Source: Verrucomicrobiia bacterium
Lineage (GTDB): Bacteria > Verrucomicrobiota > Verrucomicrobiia > Opitutales > Opitutaceae
Direction of reading: 5' to 3'
Assembly (NCBI GenBank): GCA_011525695.1
Contig: WYBX01000074.1
Location: forward strand, 1 to 44,496
DNA: 44,496 nucleotides
Shown: positions 17,791 to 24,684 of the stretch, one piece after another
How the letters are laid out: each line of letters begins with the position of its first letter
How positions within the stretch are numbered: position 1 is the stretch's first letter
Program-made: the position numbers and the translations under genes
Notes under the pieces: generated by a model
The model's input: only the letters and a program-made list of their open reading frames with translations
Database searches by the model: none
What the model was told of the DNA's origin: nothing

Positions 17791-19032
17791 ATGCTTCACG
17801 AGAACTCCCCGCTGCTCCGCCTGCACCGGCACGTCCATCACGCCGTTGTTGCCTTCCTGCTCACCGGCCTCGGCCTCACGGCCGCACCGCTTACCAAGGG
17901 TCCGTATCTGCAGGCCCCCGGCGACACGGTCATGACGATCCGCTGGGAAACGCACATCCTCGAACCCGCCCAGCTCCGGTTTGGCGAGGGCACGCAGCTC
18001 GACCATGCCATCGGACCCATCCAGCCGCTCACGATCACCAGCGGCGAATACACGTTCTACGTTTACGAGGCGAACCTGAGCGGTCTCAAGCCCAACACCA
18101 CCTACGGATACGAAGTAACAGTGGGGGCCGACTGCGCGAAGATCCGGCATTTCAAGACCTTTGGCACCAACCAGGAAAAGACGACGTTCATCGCCTACGG
18201 CGATACCCGGACGAATCCCGATCGGCACGCGGCCGTGGCAGCGAACTTCCGCCGTCATTCACCCGAATTCATCCTCCACTCGGGAGATCTCGTCGCCCGC
18301 GGCAAGGAGTACCAGCGCTGGTCCACGGAGTTCTTCGATCCGCTCGCCGGCGTCATCGATGAGATCCCGATGCTGCCCTCGATCGGGAATCACGAGGACG
18401 ACGGCGCCACTTACCTGGCCTATTTCCGGGAACCCGGCGCCCAACGCTTCTTCTACAGCTGCGACATCGGCCCCGTGCACGTCGTTTCCGTCGACTACCG
18501 CTCGAACAAGGAGACCGACGAGCAATACAAGTTCGTCGCGGACGACCTGACCGCGAGCAAGGCACCCTGGAAAATCGTCTTCCTGCACGCGCCGATGTTC
18601 AACTTCGGTGGCCACGCCTCCCTCTGGGGCCATGAAGCCTACCTCCCCCTCTTCCGGCGGACCAAGGTCGACCTCGTGTTGTCCGGACACTCCCATCTCT
18701 ACGAGCGGTTCCGGCCACTGGTTCCAAAAGAAAACCCGAATGCCTGGGCAATCCTCCATGTGACGACCGGCGGTGGCGGGGCACCCCTGGCTGCTTCCAT
18801 ACCGCATTCCTCCATGGTGAAGACGGTCAGCACCAACCATTTCATCGTGTTTAATGCGACGCGGGATCGGCTGGACGCACAGGCCATTGACGCCGAGGGC
18901 AGGGAGATCGACCGGTTTTCGCTCGTGAAGGATGCCGGCAAACAGTCAGCCTCCTGGCTCGCCGAAGCCGCCTACGAGGAAGACGTGGCCGCTGCAGTCC
19001 GCAGCCTTCCGCCCCGGAAGAAAAAGCAATAA
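17791..19032 (+). CDS. Exported purple-acid-phosphatase-like metallophosphoesterase
   Basis: 413 residues. N-terminal hydrophobic segment (VVAFLLTGLGLTAAP, about 19-33) is a signal peptide. Residues 36-125 form a fibronectin-III-like domain (KGPYLQAPGDTVMTIRWETH ... GLKPNTTYGYEVTVG), as in plant-type purple acid phosphatases. The calcineurin-like core follows: D138 in FIAYGDTR, D166 in LHSGDLV, GNHEDD (199-204), VFLHAPMF and LSGHSHLYERF, covering the dinuclear metal ligands. It hydrolyses phosphate esters or diesters outside the cytoplasm. ATG 17791 fits the signal peptide; upstream in-frame codons are not leader-like. The C-terminal KKKQ tail ends 49 bp before the Ku gene, which is probably unrelated in function. 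Confidence 0.88.
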   Translation: MLHENSPLLRLHRHVHHAVVAFLLTGLGLTAAPLTKGPYLQAPGDTVMTIRWETHILEPAQLRFGEGTQLDHAIGPIQPLTITSGEYTFYVYEANLSGLKPNTTYGYEVTVGADCAKIRHFKTFGTNQEKTTFIAYGDTRTNPDRHAAVAANFRRHSPEFILHSGDLVARGKEYQRWSTEFFDPLAGVIDEIPMLPSIGNHEDDGATYLAYFREPGAQRFFYSCDIGPVHVVSVDYRSNKETDEQYKFVADDLTASKAPWKIVFLHAPMFNFGGHASLWGHEAYLPLFRRTKVDLVLSGHSHLYERFRPLVPKENPNAWAILHVTTGGGGAPLAASIPHSSMVKTVSTNHFIVFNATRDRLDAQAIDAEGREIDRFSLVKDAGKQSASWLAEAAYEEDVAAAVRSLPPRKKKQ

Positions 19033-19081
19033 GTTATTCACAATCCCGACGCTCCCGACGGCACGATGGGGTCTGTGCCAT

Positions 19082-19966
19082 ATGGCCCGCCCCATCTGGA
19101 AAGGCTCGATCAGTTTCGGACTTGTGACGATTCCAGTCCAAGTGCTGCCCGCGACCTCCGCCACCGAGAAGATCTCTTTCCGGATGCTGCGAAAGTCGGA
19201 TCTCAGCCCCATCAAGTACAAACGCGTCGCCGAGGTGGACAGCGAAGAGGTCCCCTGGGACCAGATCGTGAAAGGCTACGAATACGAGAAGGGGAAGTTC
19301 GTCGTCTTCGACGAGGCCGATTTCGACAAGGTCGAACTCGCCTCCGTCGATTCGATCGCCATCCAGGAGTTCGTCAAACTCGACGAGATCAACCCGATCT
19401 TCTTCGACAAGCCTTACTATGTGGAGCCGCTGAAGGGCGGCGCCGGCGCCTACGGCTTGCTGCGCGATGTTCTCGCCCGCACGGGCAAGGTGGGAATCGG
19501 CAAGGTGGCTCTCCGCAATCGCCAGCATCTCGCCGCGCTCAAGGCCAACGGCTCGCTCCTGGTGCTGGAGCTGATGCACTTCGCCAACGAGATCGCGCCG
19601 GCCGAAAGCATCAAGGTTCCGGAATCAAAGTTGGGCGCCCGCGAACTGGAGATGGCACGGACCCTCGTCGACCAGATGAGCGGCGACTGGGACCCTGAGC
19701 AGTACACGGATGAGTACGCGGATGCCGTGATGAAACTCATCGATCAGAAGATCAAGGCGGGCGGGAAGGAAATCCCTGGCCGCAAACGGGAGGCGCCGGC
19801 AGCCACCAATGTCATCGATTTGGTCGCGGTGCTGCAGAAGAGCCTGCAGGAATCCGGCGGCAAGAACCGGCTGGCGAAATCGTCGGCCCCCGCCAAGCGC
19901 CCGATCGCCCGGACCCGCGCCGCGAAGCGCCGGACGACGAGGCGCACGCACAAGCGCGCCGCCTGA
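19082..19966 (+). CDS. ku: Non-homologous end joining protein Ku
   Basis: 294 residues. It begins with the typical bacterial Ku N-terminus MARPIWKGSISFGLVTIPVQ and contains YKRVAEVDSEEVPWDQIVKG, YEYEKGKFVVFDEADFDKVE, FFDKPYYVEPLKGG, AYGLLRDVL, GIGKVALRNRQHLAALKANG and LVDQMSGDWDPEQYTDEY, all family blocks. The homodimer threads onto DNA ends and recruits ligase LigD. The C-terminus (RTRAAKRRTTRRTHKRAA) is a lysine/arginine-rich tail of the kind known to bind DNA. No ligD is in the window, so the partner must lie elsewhere. ATG 19082 is the canonical start. A repeat block starts about 40 bp after the stop. Confidence 0.97.
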   Translation: MARPIWKGSISFGLVTIPVQVLPATSATEKISFRMLRKSDLSPIKYKRVAEVDSEEVPWDQIVKGYEYEKGKFVVFDEADFDKVELASVDSIAIQEFVKLDEINPIFFDKPYYVEPLKGGAGAYGLLRDVLARTGKVGIGKVALRNRQHLAALKANGSLLVLELMHFANEIAPAESIKVPESKLGARELEMARTLVDQMSGDWDPEQYTDEYADAVMKLIDQKIKAGGKEIPGRKREAPAATNVIDLVAVLQKSLQESGGKNRLAKSSAPAKRPIARTRAAKRRTTRRTHKRAA

Positions 19967-20009
19967 GCCTGGTGCATCCCGCGTTTCGTTGAGCGCCGTC
20001 CGAAACGTG

Positions 20010-20030
20010 CCAGCGGCGTCTCGCCGCTGG
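20010..20030. repeat. Perfect 9-bp hairpin with TCT loop
   Basis: CCAGCGGCG-TCT-CGCCGCTGG. The stem is perfect, the loop 3 nt. It shares the core GCGGC..TCT..GCCGC with the hairpin at 20347-20365. No T-run follows, so it is not a normal intrinsic terminator in the plus direction, although it lies 44 bp after the Ku stop. It is more likely part of a dispersed repeat family. Confidence 0.7.
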
Positions 20031-20033
20031 AAA

Positions 20034-20102
20034 ATGGAGGGACGCCCCCCTCGGCAGGCTCGGGGCCGTGAGCTCGTCGAACCGGCTCCGAGGCGTCCAC
20101 AA
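20034..20102 (+). repeat. 69-bp ATGGAG-type structured repeat, copy A
   Basis: Starts ATGGAGGGACGCCCC and ends GGCGTCCACAA. The terminal arms GGACGCC (20040-20046) and GGCGTCC (20092-20098) are exact complements. The inside (CTCGGGGCCGTGAG...GTCGAACCGGCTCCG) is nearly identical to copy B at 20219-20287, which has the same length. Any protein frame through it, which would begin MEGRPPRQ, is a by-product of the repeat. Confidence 0.85.
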
Positions 20103-20144
20103 ATCCGATAGAAGTTTCATTCTGCGCAGCGGATCCGTCTTCAT

Positions 20145-20170
20145 GGCCGTGACGGAGCACGGCCCTCCAT
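20145..20170 (-). repeat. Short ATGGAG-type stem-loop, copy C
   Basis: On the minus strand the site reads ATGGAG, then stem GGCCGTG, loop CTCCGT, stem CACGGCC. The stem is perfect over 7 bp and begins at the same offset after ATGGAG as in copies A and B, so it is a minimal member of the same family in opposite orientation between them. Confidence 0.75.
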
Positions 20171-20218
20171 GAATCCAAGTCCGATCCAGGATCTCATTTT
20201 TCCGAACAGATCACGTAC

Positions 20219-20287
20219 ATGGAGGGACGACCCCCTCGACGGACTCGGGGCCGTGAGCCTGTCGAACCGGCTCCGCGTCGTCCACAA
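20219..20287 (+). repeat. 69-bp ATGGAG-type structured repeat, copy B
   Basis: Same layout and length as copy A. Terminal arms are GGACGAC (20225-20231) and GTCGTCC (20277-20283). Relative to copy A, C to A in the left arm is matched by G to T in the right arm, so base pairing is preserved. This compensatory pair argues that the fold itself is maintained or was copied as a stem. Confidence 0.85.
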
Positions 20288-20346
20288 TGCCGCTGTGCAA
20301 TCCAGGATGCGCAGCCTGGACGTGTCACGGGCCGGTTCCAACGTGG

Positions 20347-20367
20347 AAGCGGCATCTTGCCGCTTTT
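20347..20367 (+). terminator. Hairpin with short T tail upstream of the helicase gene
   Basis: AAGCGGCA-TCT-TGCCGCTT followed by TT then CCC. An 8-bp perfect stem with 4 Ts in all resembles a weak intrinsic terminator on the plus strand, 52 bp before the helicase start. It could close transcription from Ku, or, because it shares its TCT loop and GCGGC core with 20010-20030, simply be another repeat element. Confidence 0.45.
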
Positions 20368-20419
20368 CCCGCCGGTGTTGAATTGGAGCAAAAACCCACC
20401 CACGTTCTGCGTTTTCACC

Positions 20420-22486
20420 ATGATCGGGCTTCGCGAAGACACCGGTGCCGCGCCCCCGCGGCCCAGCCATGCCGCATCGCTGGCGGCCCGGATCTTCGCG
20501 GACGGCGGGCTGCTTCAGTCCACCCTCGATCTCGAGCACCGGCCGGAACAGGCCCACATGGCCGGCGCCGTCGCCAGCGCTTTCCAGGCCGATGAGCCGC
20601 TCCTGTTCGAGGCAGGCACTGGCGTCGGCAAGTCCCTCGCCTACCTCGTCCCGGGGATCATCCACGCGGTCGACCAGTCGCGCCAGCTGATTGTCTCCAC
20701 CCACACCATTTCTTTGCAGGAGCAGATCGCCGACAAGGATCTGCCGCTCTGCCGGAGGTTCTTCGAAGGCGTGCCGGCCCTCGCCCCCTACGCCGGTTTC
20801 AAGAGCGCGATCCTCGTCGGAAAATCGAATTACCTCTGCACCACCCGGCTCGGCCACGCCCTCCAGGATCGGCAGGAATTGTTTGCCGGCTCCGAGCAGC
20901 AGGAATTGCAGCGGGTGGCCGAGTGGGCCGGCATCACCCGCACCGGCCTCCGGCACGAACTCCAGCCGCGCGTGAGCGAGGAGGTTTGGGAACTCGTCAG
21001 TGCCGACTCCTCAGGCTGCTCCAAGAAAAGCTGCGACTGCAACCGCTGTTTCTATCAATTGGCCCGGGCGCGTTCCGAGGCGGCCCAGGTCCTGATCGTG
21101 AACCACAGCCTGCTTTTTGCGCTGATCCGGATCGGCGAGCTGAAGGCCGAACGACTCGCCCGCGGCGTCCTTCGCGCCAACGATTTCCTCGTGCTCGACG
21201 AGGCGCATACCGTGCCGGATGTCGCCACCGAGAACTTCGGGCTCGGCATCACGAATGTCGGACTCGATCGGCTCCTGCGTTCGCTTTACAATCCGCGGAA
21301 GAAGAAGGGTTTGCTGGTGATGCTCGACCATCGCGAGGCGCAGCTGGCGGTGGAGGACGCCCTCGACTCCGCGGTGCAGTTCTTCGCGTTCATCCATGAC
21401 AGGCTGCTCGCCACCCGGCCCATCCTGCGCGTGCGCGATCCGGAATTCGCCGAGCCGGTGCTCGATCAACCGCTCGCACTGCTGCTGGGCCGGCTGGCGC
21501 GGATCGAAAGCAAGCTGCCCGACGGCAGGCTCCGTTCCGAATTGAATGACAAAATCAGCCGGCTGACCGCCTACCGCACGGGACTCAACCAGTTCCTTGC
21601 CCTCGCCGACGACTCCCACGTCTACTGGGCGGAAATCACCGGCCGGCAAAAGACCGGCGTCGCCCTTCGCAGCGCGCCGATCGACGTTGGTCCCCGGCTC
21701 CGCGAAGTGTTGTTCGGCTGCAACACCGCCGTCGTCTGCACGAGCGCGACCCTCGCCCTGGCCGGCCGGATCGAGCCGTTTGCGGCCCGGATTGGCGCGA
21801 GCGACGCCCAGTCCGTCATTGTGAAGTCGCCCTTCGATTTCGAACGCAACATGCGCGTGTACGTCGCCGCGGATGTTCCCCTGCCCACGCCCGAAGAGGC
21901 ACGGCTCGCGCTCGATGTGCTCGCCGACTATATCTGGTTTTGTGCCACGCGGGTGCCCGGCGGCTCGCTCGTGCTCTTCACGAGCTACACCGATATGCGC
22001 GCCGTCGCCCAGCAGCTCGAACCCCGATTGCGTGAGCGCGGCAGGCCTTTCCTGCTCCAGGGGGCGGATCTCTCCCGCTCCGAACTCGCCCAGCAAATGC
22101 GCGACCGCGGCAACGCAGTCCTCTTCGGCACCGACAGCTTCTGGACCGGGGTCGACGTCCCGGGCGACGCCCTCGCCCAGGTCATCATCACCCGGCTCCC
22201 GTTCGATCCGCCGACTCACCCGATCACGGAGGCGCGTTGCGAGCATATCCGGTCCCAAGGCGGCAGTCCCTTCAACGAGCTCACGCTTCCGGACGCGTTG
22301 ATGAAGTTCCGGCAAGGGGTCGGCCGGCTGATTCGGAGCGCCACCGACCGGGGGCTGGTGACCATCCTCGACTCCCGCGTCCTCTCCAAGGCCTATGGCC
22401 GGCTCTTTCTCGAGTCACTGCCCCAGGTCGACTTCACCCCGCTGACGCGGGAAACGCGGAGCGGGGAATTTCGTCCTTTCGCCTGA
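20420..22486 (+). CDS. DinG/XPD-type iron-sulphur ATP-dependent DNA helicase
   Basis: 688 residues, superfamily 2 5'-3' helicase. The Q-like region RPEQAHMAGAVASAF precedes Walker A AGTGVGKS (65-72). The Fe-S region carries cysteines in SNYLCTTRLG and in SGCSKKSCDCNRCFY, the DEAH box is D260-H263, and late motifs are VLFTSYTDMRAV, GTDSFWTGVDVPGDAL and FRQGVGRLIRSATDRG (motif VI arginine finger). These enzymes unwind forked or R-loop substrates during replication and repair. ATG 20420 (MIGLREDTGA) is the first start beyond the repeat block; frames running further upstream pass through the repeats and are not real. It is followed after 26 bp by a PP2C phosphatase on the same strand. Confidence 0.93.
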   Translation: MIGLREDTGAAPPRPSHAASLAARIFADGGLLQSTLDLEHRPEQAHMAGAVASAFQADEPLLFEAGTGVGKSLAYLVPGIIHAVDQSRQLIVSTHTISLQEQIADKDLPLCRRFFEGVPALAPYAGFKSAILVGKSNYLCTTRLGHALQDRQELFAGSEQQELQRVAEWAGITRTGLRHELQPRVSEEVWELVSADSSGCSKKSCDCNRCFYQLARARSEAAQVLIVNHSLLFALIRIGELKAERLARGVLRANDFLVLDEAHTVPDVATENFGLGITNVGLDRLLRSLYNPRKKKGLLVMLDHREAQLAVEDALDSAVQFFAFIHDRLLATRPILRVRDPEFAEPVLDQPLALLLGRLARIESKLPDGRLRSELNDKISRLTAYRTGLNQFLALADDSHVYWAEITGRQKTGVALRSAPIDVGPRLREVLFGCNTAVVCTSATLALAGRIEPFAARIGASDAQSVIVKSPFDFERNMRVYVAADVPLPTPEEARLALDVLADYIWFCATRVPGGSLVLFTSYTDMRAVAQQLEPRLRERGRPFLLQGADLSRSELAQQMRDRGNAVLFGTDSFWTGVDVPGDALAQVIITRLPFDPPTHPITEARCEHIRSQGGSPFNELTLPDALMKFRQGVGRLIRSATDRGLVTILDSRVLSKAYGRLFLESLPQVDFTPLTRETRSGEFRPFA

Positions 22487-22512
22487 CCGAGGCGCTGGCT
22501 ACCGTGATTTCA

Positions 22513-23235
22513 ATGCGTTCGTTTCGCGCTGCCGCACTTACCGACATTGGACGGGTCCGAAAGAACAACGAAGACCGCTATCTCTTCGACGAAAAGAGCC
22601 TGTGGTTCGGGGTTGCCGATGGCGTAGGCGGGCTGCCGGGAGGCGCCGAGGCCGCCCAATTGACGATCGACCAGATTGCCGGGCTGCTCCAGACCCACTC
22701 CGGCAATGGCCAGATCGACCTGACTGCAATCGTCCACGCCACAAATCGCGCGGTGGTCCGGCTCGGCCAGGATCTCAGCCCCGGGACCGGGATTGGCACG
22801 ACGCTGACATTCGGGCTGGTGCGGGACGGGATGCTGCATCTCGCCCACGTCGGTGACTCGCGCTGTTATCTGCTCCGCCAGGGACAAATCGTCCGGCTGA
22901 CCGAAGACCATTCCGTCGAGAACGAAGCGCGGCTGCGCCGGGCCCGGGGCGAAATTGTCTATTATCACGAAGGGAATCGCAATGCCCTCACGCGCTGCAT
23001 CGGCCAGCCCACGCCGCCGGAGGTCGATCTTATCCCCCAGGCGCTGGCCGCGGCGGATCGCTACCTGTTCTGCACCGATGGGGTGACCCGGATGGTGTCT
23101 GACGCCGAGTTGGCCGGGATGCTCGTGCGCTTCGACGATCCAAAGGCGGCGCTGGAGGAGATCGTCGGGCTGGCCGTCCGTCGGGGCGGACCGGACAATG
23201 CCACGGCGGTGCTGTGTGTGGTGGACGCCCTTTGA
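22513..23235 (+). CDS. PP2C-family Ser/Thr protein phosphatase
   Basis: 240 residues, a bare bacterial PP2C (Stp/PrpC-like) catalytic domain that removes phosphate from Ser/Thr on proteins using Mn or Mg. Motifs: VRKNNEDRYLF (residues 15-25), GVADGVGG (33-40, metal aspartate D36), GIGTTLTFGLV, LAHVGDSRCYLLR, LTEDHSVENEARLRRARG, FCTDGVTRM and GGPDNATAVLCV at the end. No membrane segment. ATG 22513 begins MRSFRAAALTDIGRVR, the usual start of this family. No Ser/Thr kinase is in the window. The stop overlaps the start of the next small gene (TTGA), implying coupling. Confidence 0.94.
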   Translation: MRSFRAAALTDIGRVRKNNEDRYLFDEKSLWFGVADGVGGLPGGAEAAQLTIDQIAGLLQTHSGNGQIDLTAIVHATNRAVVRLGQDLSPGTGIGTTLTFGLVRDGMLHLAHVGDSRCYLLRQGQIVRLTEDHSVENEARLRRARGEIVYYHEGNRNALTRCIGQPTPPEVDLIPQALAAADRYLFCTDGVTRMVSDAELAGMLVRFDDPKAALEEIVGLAVRRGGPDNATAVLCVVDAL

Positions 23236-23555
23236 CGGTGCCCTCGCGCGTGGAGCAGTTTCAGGCGCTGTGCCAGCGCGAGCCGGAAAACGAATTGTTC
23301 CGGTTCAGCCTGGCCCAGGCACTGATCGGGGAGGAACGCGGGGCGGAGGCGATCGTGCATCTGGAGTTCTGTGTGGGCAGGCGGCCGGACTGGATGATGG
23401 CACAAATTCTCCTCGGAAAGACGCTGCTGCAGGCCGGCCGACAGGCGGAAGCGAAGCCGGTGCTGGAGGCGGCGCTCCGGCTGGCGGTCGAGCAGCACCA
23501 CGAGGATCCCGAACACGAGTTACGGGCGTTGCTGGCGGATCTCGGCGGCGGATGA
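23232..23555 (+). CDS. Small TPR-like protein
   Basis: 107 residues, mostly helical: SRVEQFQALCQREPENELFR, FSLAQALIGEERGAEAIVHL, MMAQILLGKTLLQAGRQAEA and KPVLEAALRLAVEQHHEDPE show the small/large alternation of two to three tetratricopeptide-like repeats, so it is likely a protein-protein adaptor. The start is uncertain: TTG 23232 overlaps the phosphatase stop by four bases, GTG 23238 is the next choice, and there is no ATG. Coupling with the PP2C suggests that it may present a substrate or dock the phosphatase; that is inference. Confidence 0.72.
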   Translation: MTVPSRVEQFQALCQREPENELFRFSLAQALIGEERGAEAIVHLEFCVGRRPDWMMAQILLGKTLLQAGRQAEAKPVLEAALRLAVEQHHEDPEHELRALLADLGGG

Positions 23556-23628
23556 AAAGACAGCCCGGTTGCCCCGGCCGCGCGCCGCGCACGGCATGAT
23601 TCCGAACCGTGCAATCCGGATCGCGTGA

Positions 23629-24648
23629 CTACTCAGCGACGCACCAGCCGATGCGCCGGGCGAAGTCAGCCTGGAACTGGGGACGCCAGCGACTCACGGT
23701 CTCGCGCGGATCGAAATTCTCGCTGATGGGCAGATCGCGCCACCAGCCATCCTCAGCCTTCCGATACTGTCCGCCCCAACCGGGTTGCGACGGATCGGCC
23801 GGATTATTGCCGCCGCAAGGCAGAAAGAAGAACCAGGCAGGCGTGTCGCCTTCCTTCAGGCAGCCGTGGGGGTTGGGCTTGGTGTTGGTCCTCGTCGGAT
23901 ACAGGCCGCCCAGCGGGCCCCGACTGAGCACGTTTTGCGCAATCCACTCCTGACTGGTCAGCGACTCGTCGCCTCCAAGGTACATGCCACGAAACGTCCC
24001 GAGCCGCCGGTCGAAGCCAGGCGGCGCGCTGGAGATGATATAGAACAGCCCGGGAAACTCCGTTTGGATCCAGTCCGCAATCCTGTCCTGGTCGCCGATG
24101 CCGAAGACGCGCAGGCGCGCGACAAACTCGGTCAATCCCTTCGCGCCCCGCTCCTGCTTCACGCGCCAGAGCGCCTGGGCGAAGTCAGTCTGGCCACCCC
24201 AGATCGTGATATTGAGGAGCCTCGCCGGCGTGCCGGCATCGACCCGTTCGATTATCCAGCGCGAACCTTCCGTGTCGTGAGCCTCGCCGATGAAATCGCG
24301 GCCACGCCGCGGATTGCCGGCCTTCACCGTCTGCAGCAGATCCGCCGGCTCCGGCCAACCCGAGGCATGCCGCGCGAGATTTCCGCGCACCTGCCCATAG
24401 GCACCGATGACTTCATGAATGATATCCGGCCTCACCACGGGGACCTTGAGCTGGCCGATTATCCCGGCAGAGCTGGCCACGAGACCCTCGATTTCGAATT
24501 CGTTCGCATACACCATCAGTCGAACCATCGACTGCGTGTCGTCCGGATCGCCGCCAATATCGGTCAGCACAAGCAAGCGAGGTCGCGGCTCGACGGCGCC
24601 GAGGCCGATGGGCAGCAGGAGCAATAATGGGAGCAAGCGCAGGATCAT
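23629..24648 (-). CDS. DUF1593 nucleoside-hydrolase-like secreted protein
   Basis: 339 residues. The leader MILRLLPLLLLLPIGLGAVE is a clear signal peptide. The N-terminal motif LTDIGGDPDDTQSMVRL (D30, D34, D36, D37) matches the calcium-binding DxxxDPDD cluster of inosine-uridine nucleoside hydrolases, as adapted in the DUF1593/Sde182 family. Later blocks are GLVASSAGIIGQLKVPVVRP, ARLLNITIWGGQTDFAQALW and TGEFRGMYLGGDESLTS-like FRGMYLGGDESLTSQEWI. Characterised relatives are few; some are cellulose-associated in marine degraders. It is the last gene of the long catabolic operon, 36 bp after the propeller gene. Cleavage of an N- or O-glycosidic bond in the periplasm is a reasonable guess. Confidence 0.85.
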   Translation of the reverse strand: MILRLLPLLLLLPIGLGAVEPRPRLLVLTDIGGDPDDTQSMVRLMVYANEFEIEGLVASSAGIIGQLKVPVVRPDIIHEVIGAYGQVRGNLARHASGWPEPADLLQTVKAGNPRRGRDFIGEAHDTEGSRWIIERVDAGTPARLLNITIWGGQTDFAQALWRVKQERGAKGLTEFVARLRVFGIGDQDRIADWIQTEFPGLFYIISSAPPGFDRRLGTFRGMYLGGDESLTSQEWIAQNVLSRGPLGGLYPTRTNTKPNPHGCLKEGDTPAWFFFLPCGGNNPADPSQPGWGGQYRKAEDGWWRDLPISENFDPRETVSRWRPQFQADFARRIGWCVAE

Positions 24649-24684
24649 GAAAGGGTTCGTCGGCAGCCGTGGAGGAGATGCATC

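Noticed and set aside
23589..23612. GCACGG/CCGTGC hairpin in the 73-bp gap between convergent genes
   Set aside because: Six-bp stem with a 12-nt loop and no T-run; too weak to call a terminator.
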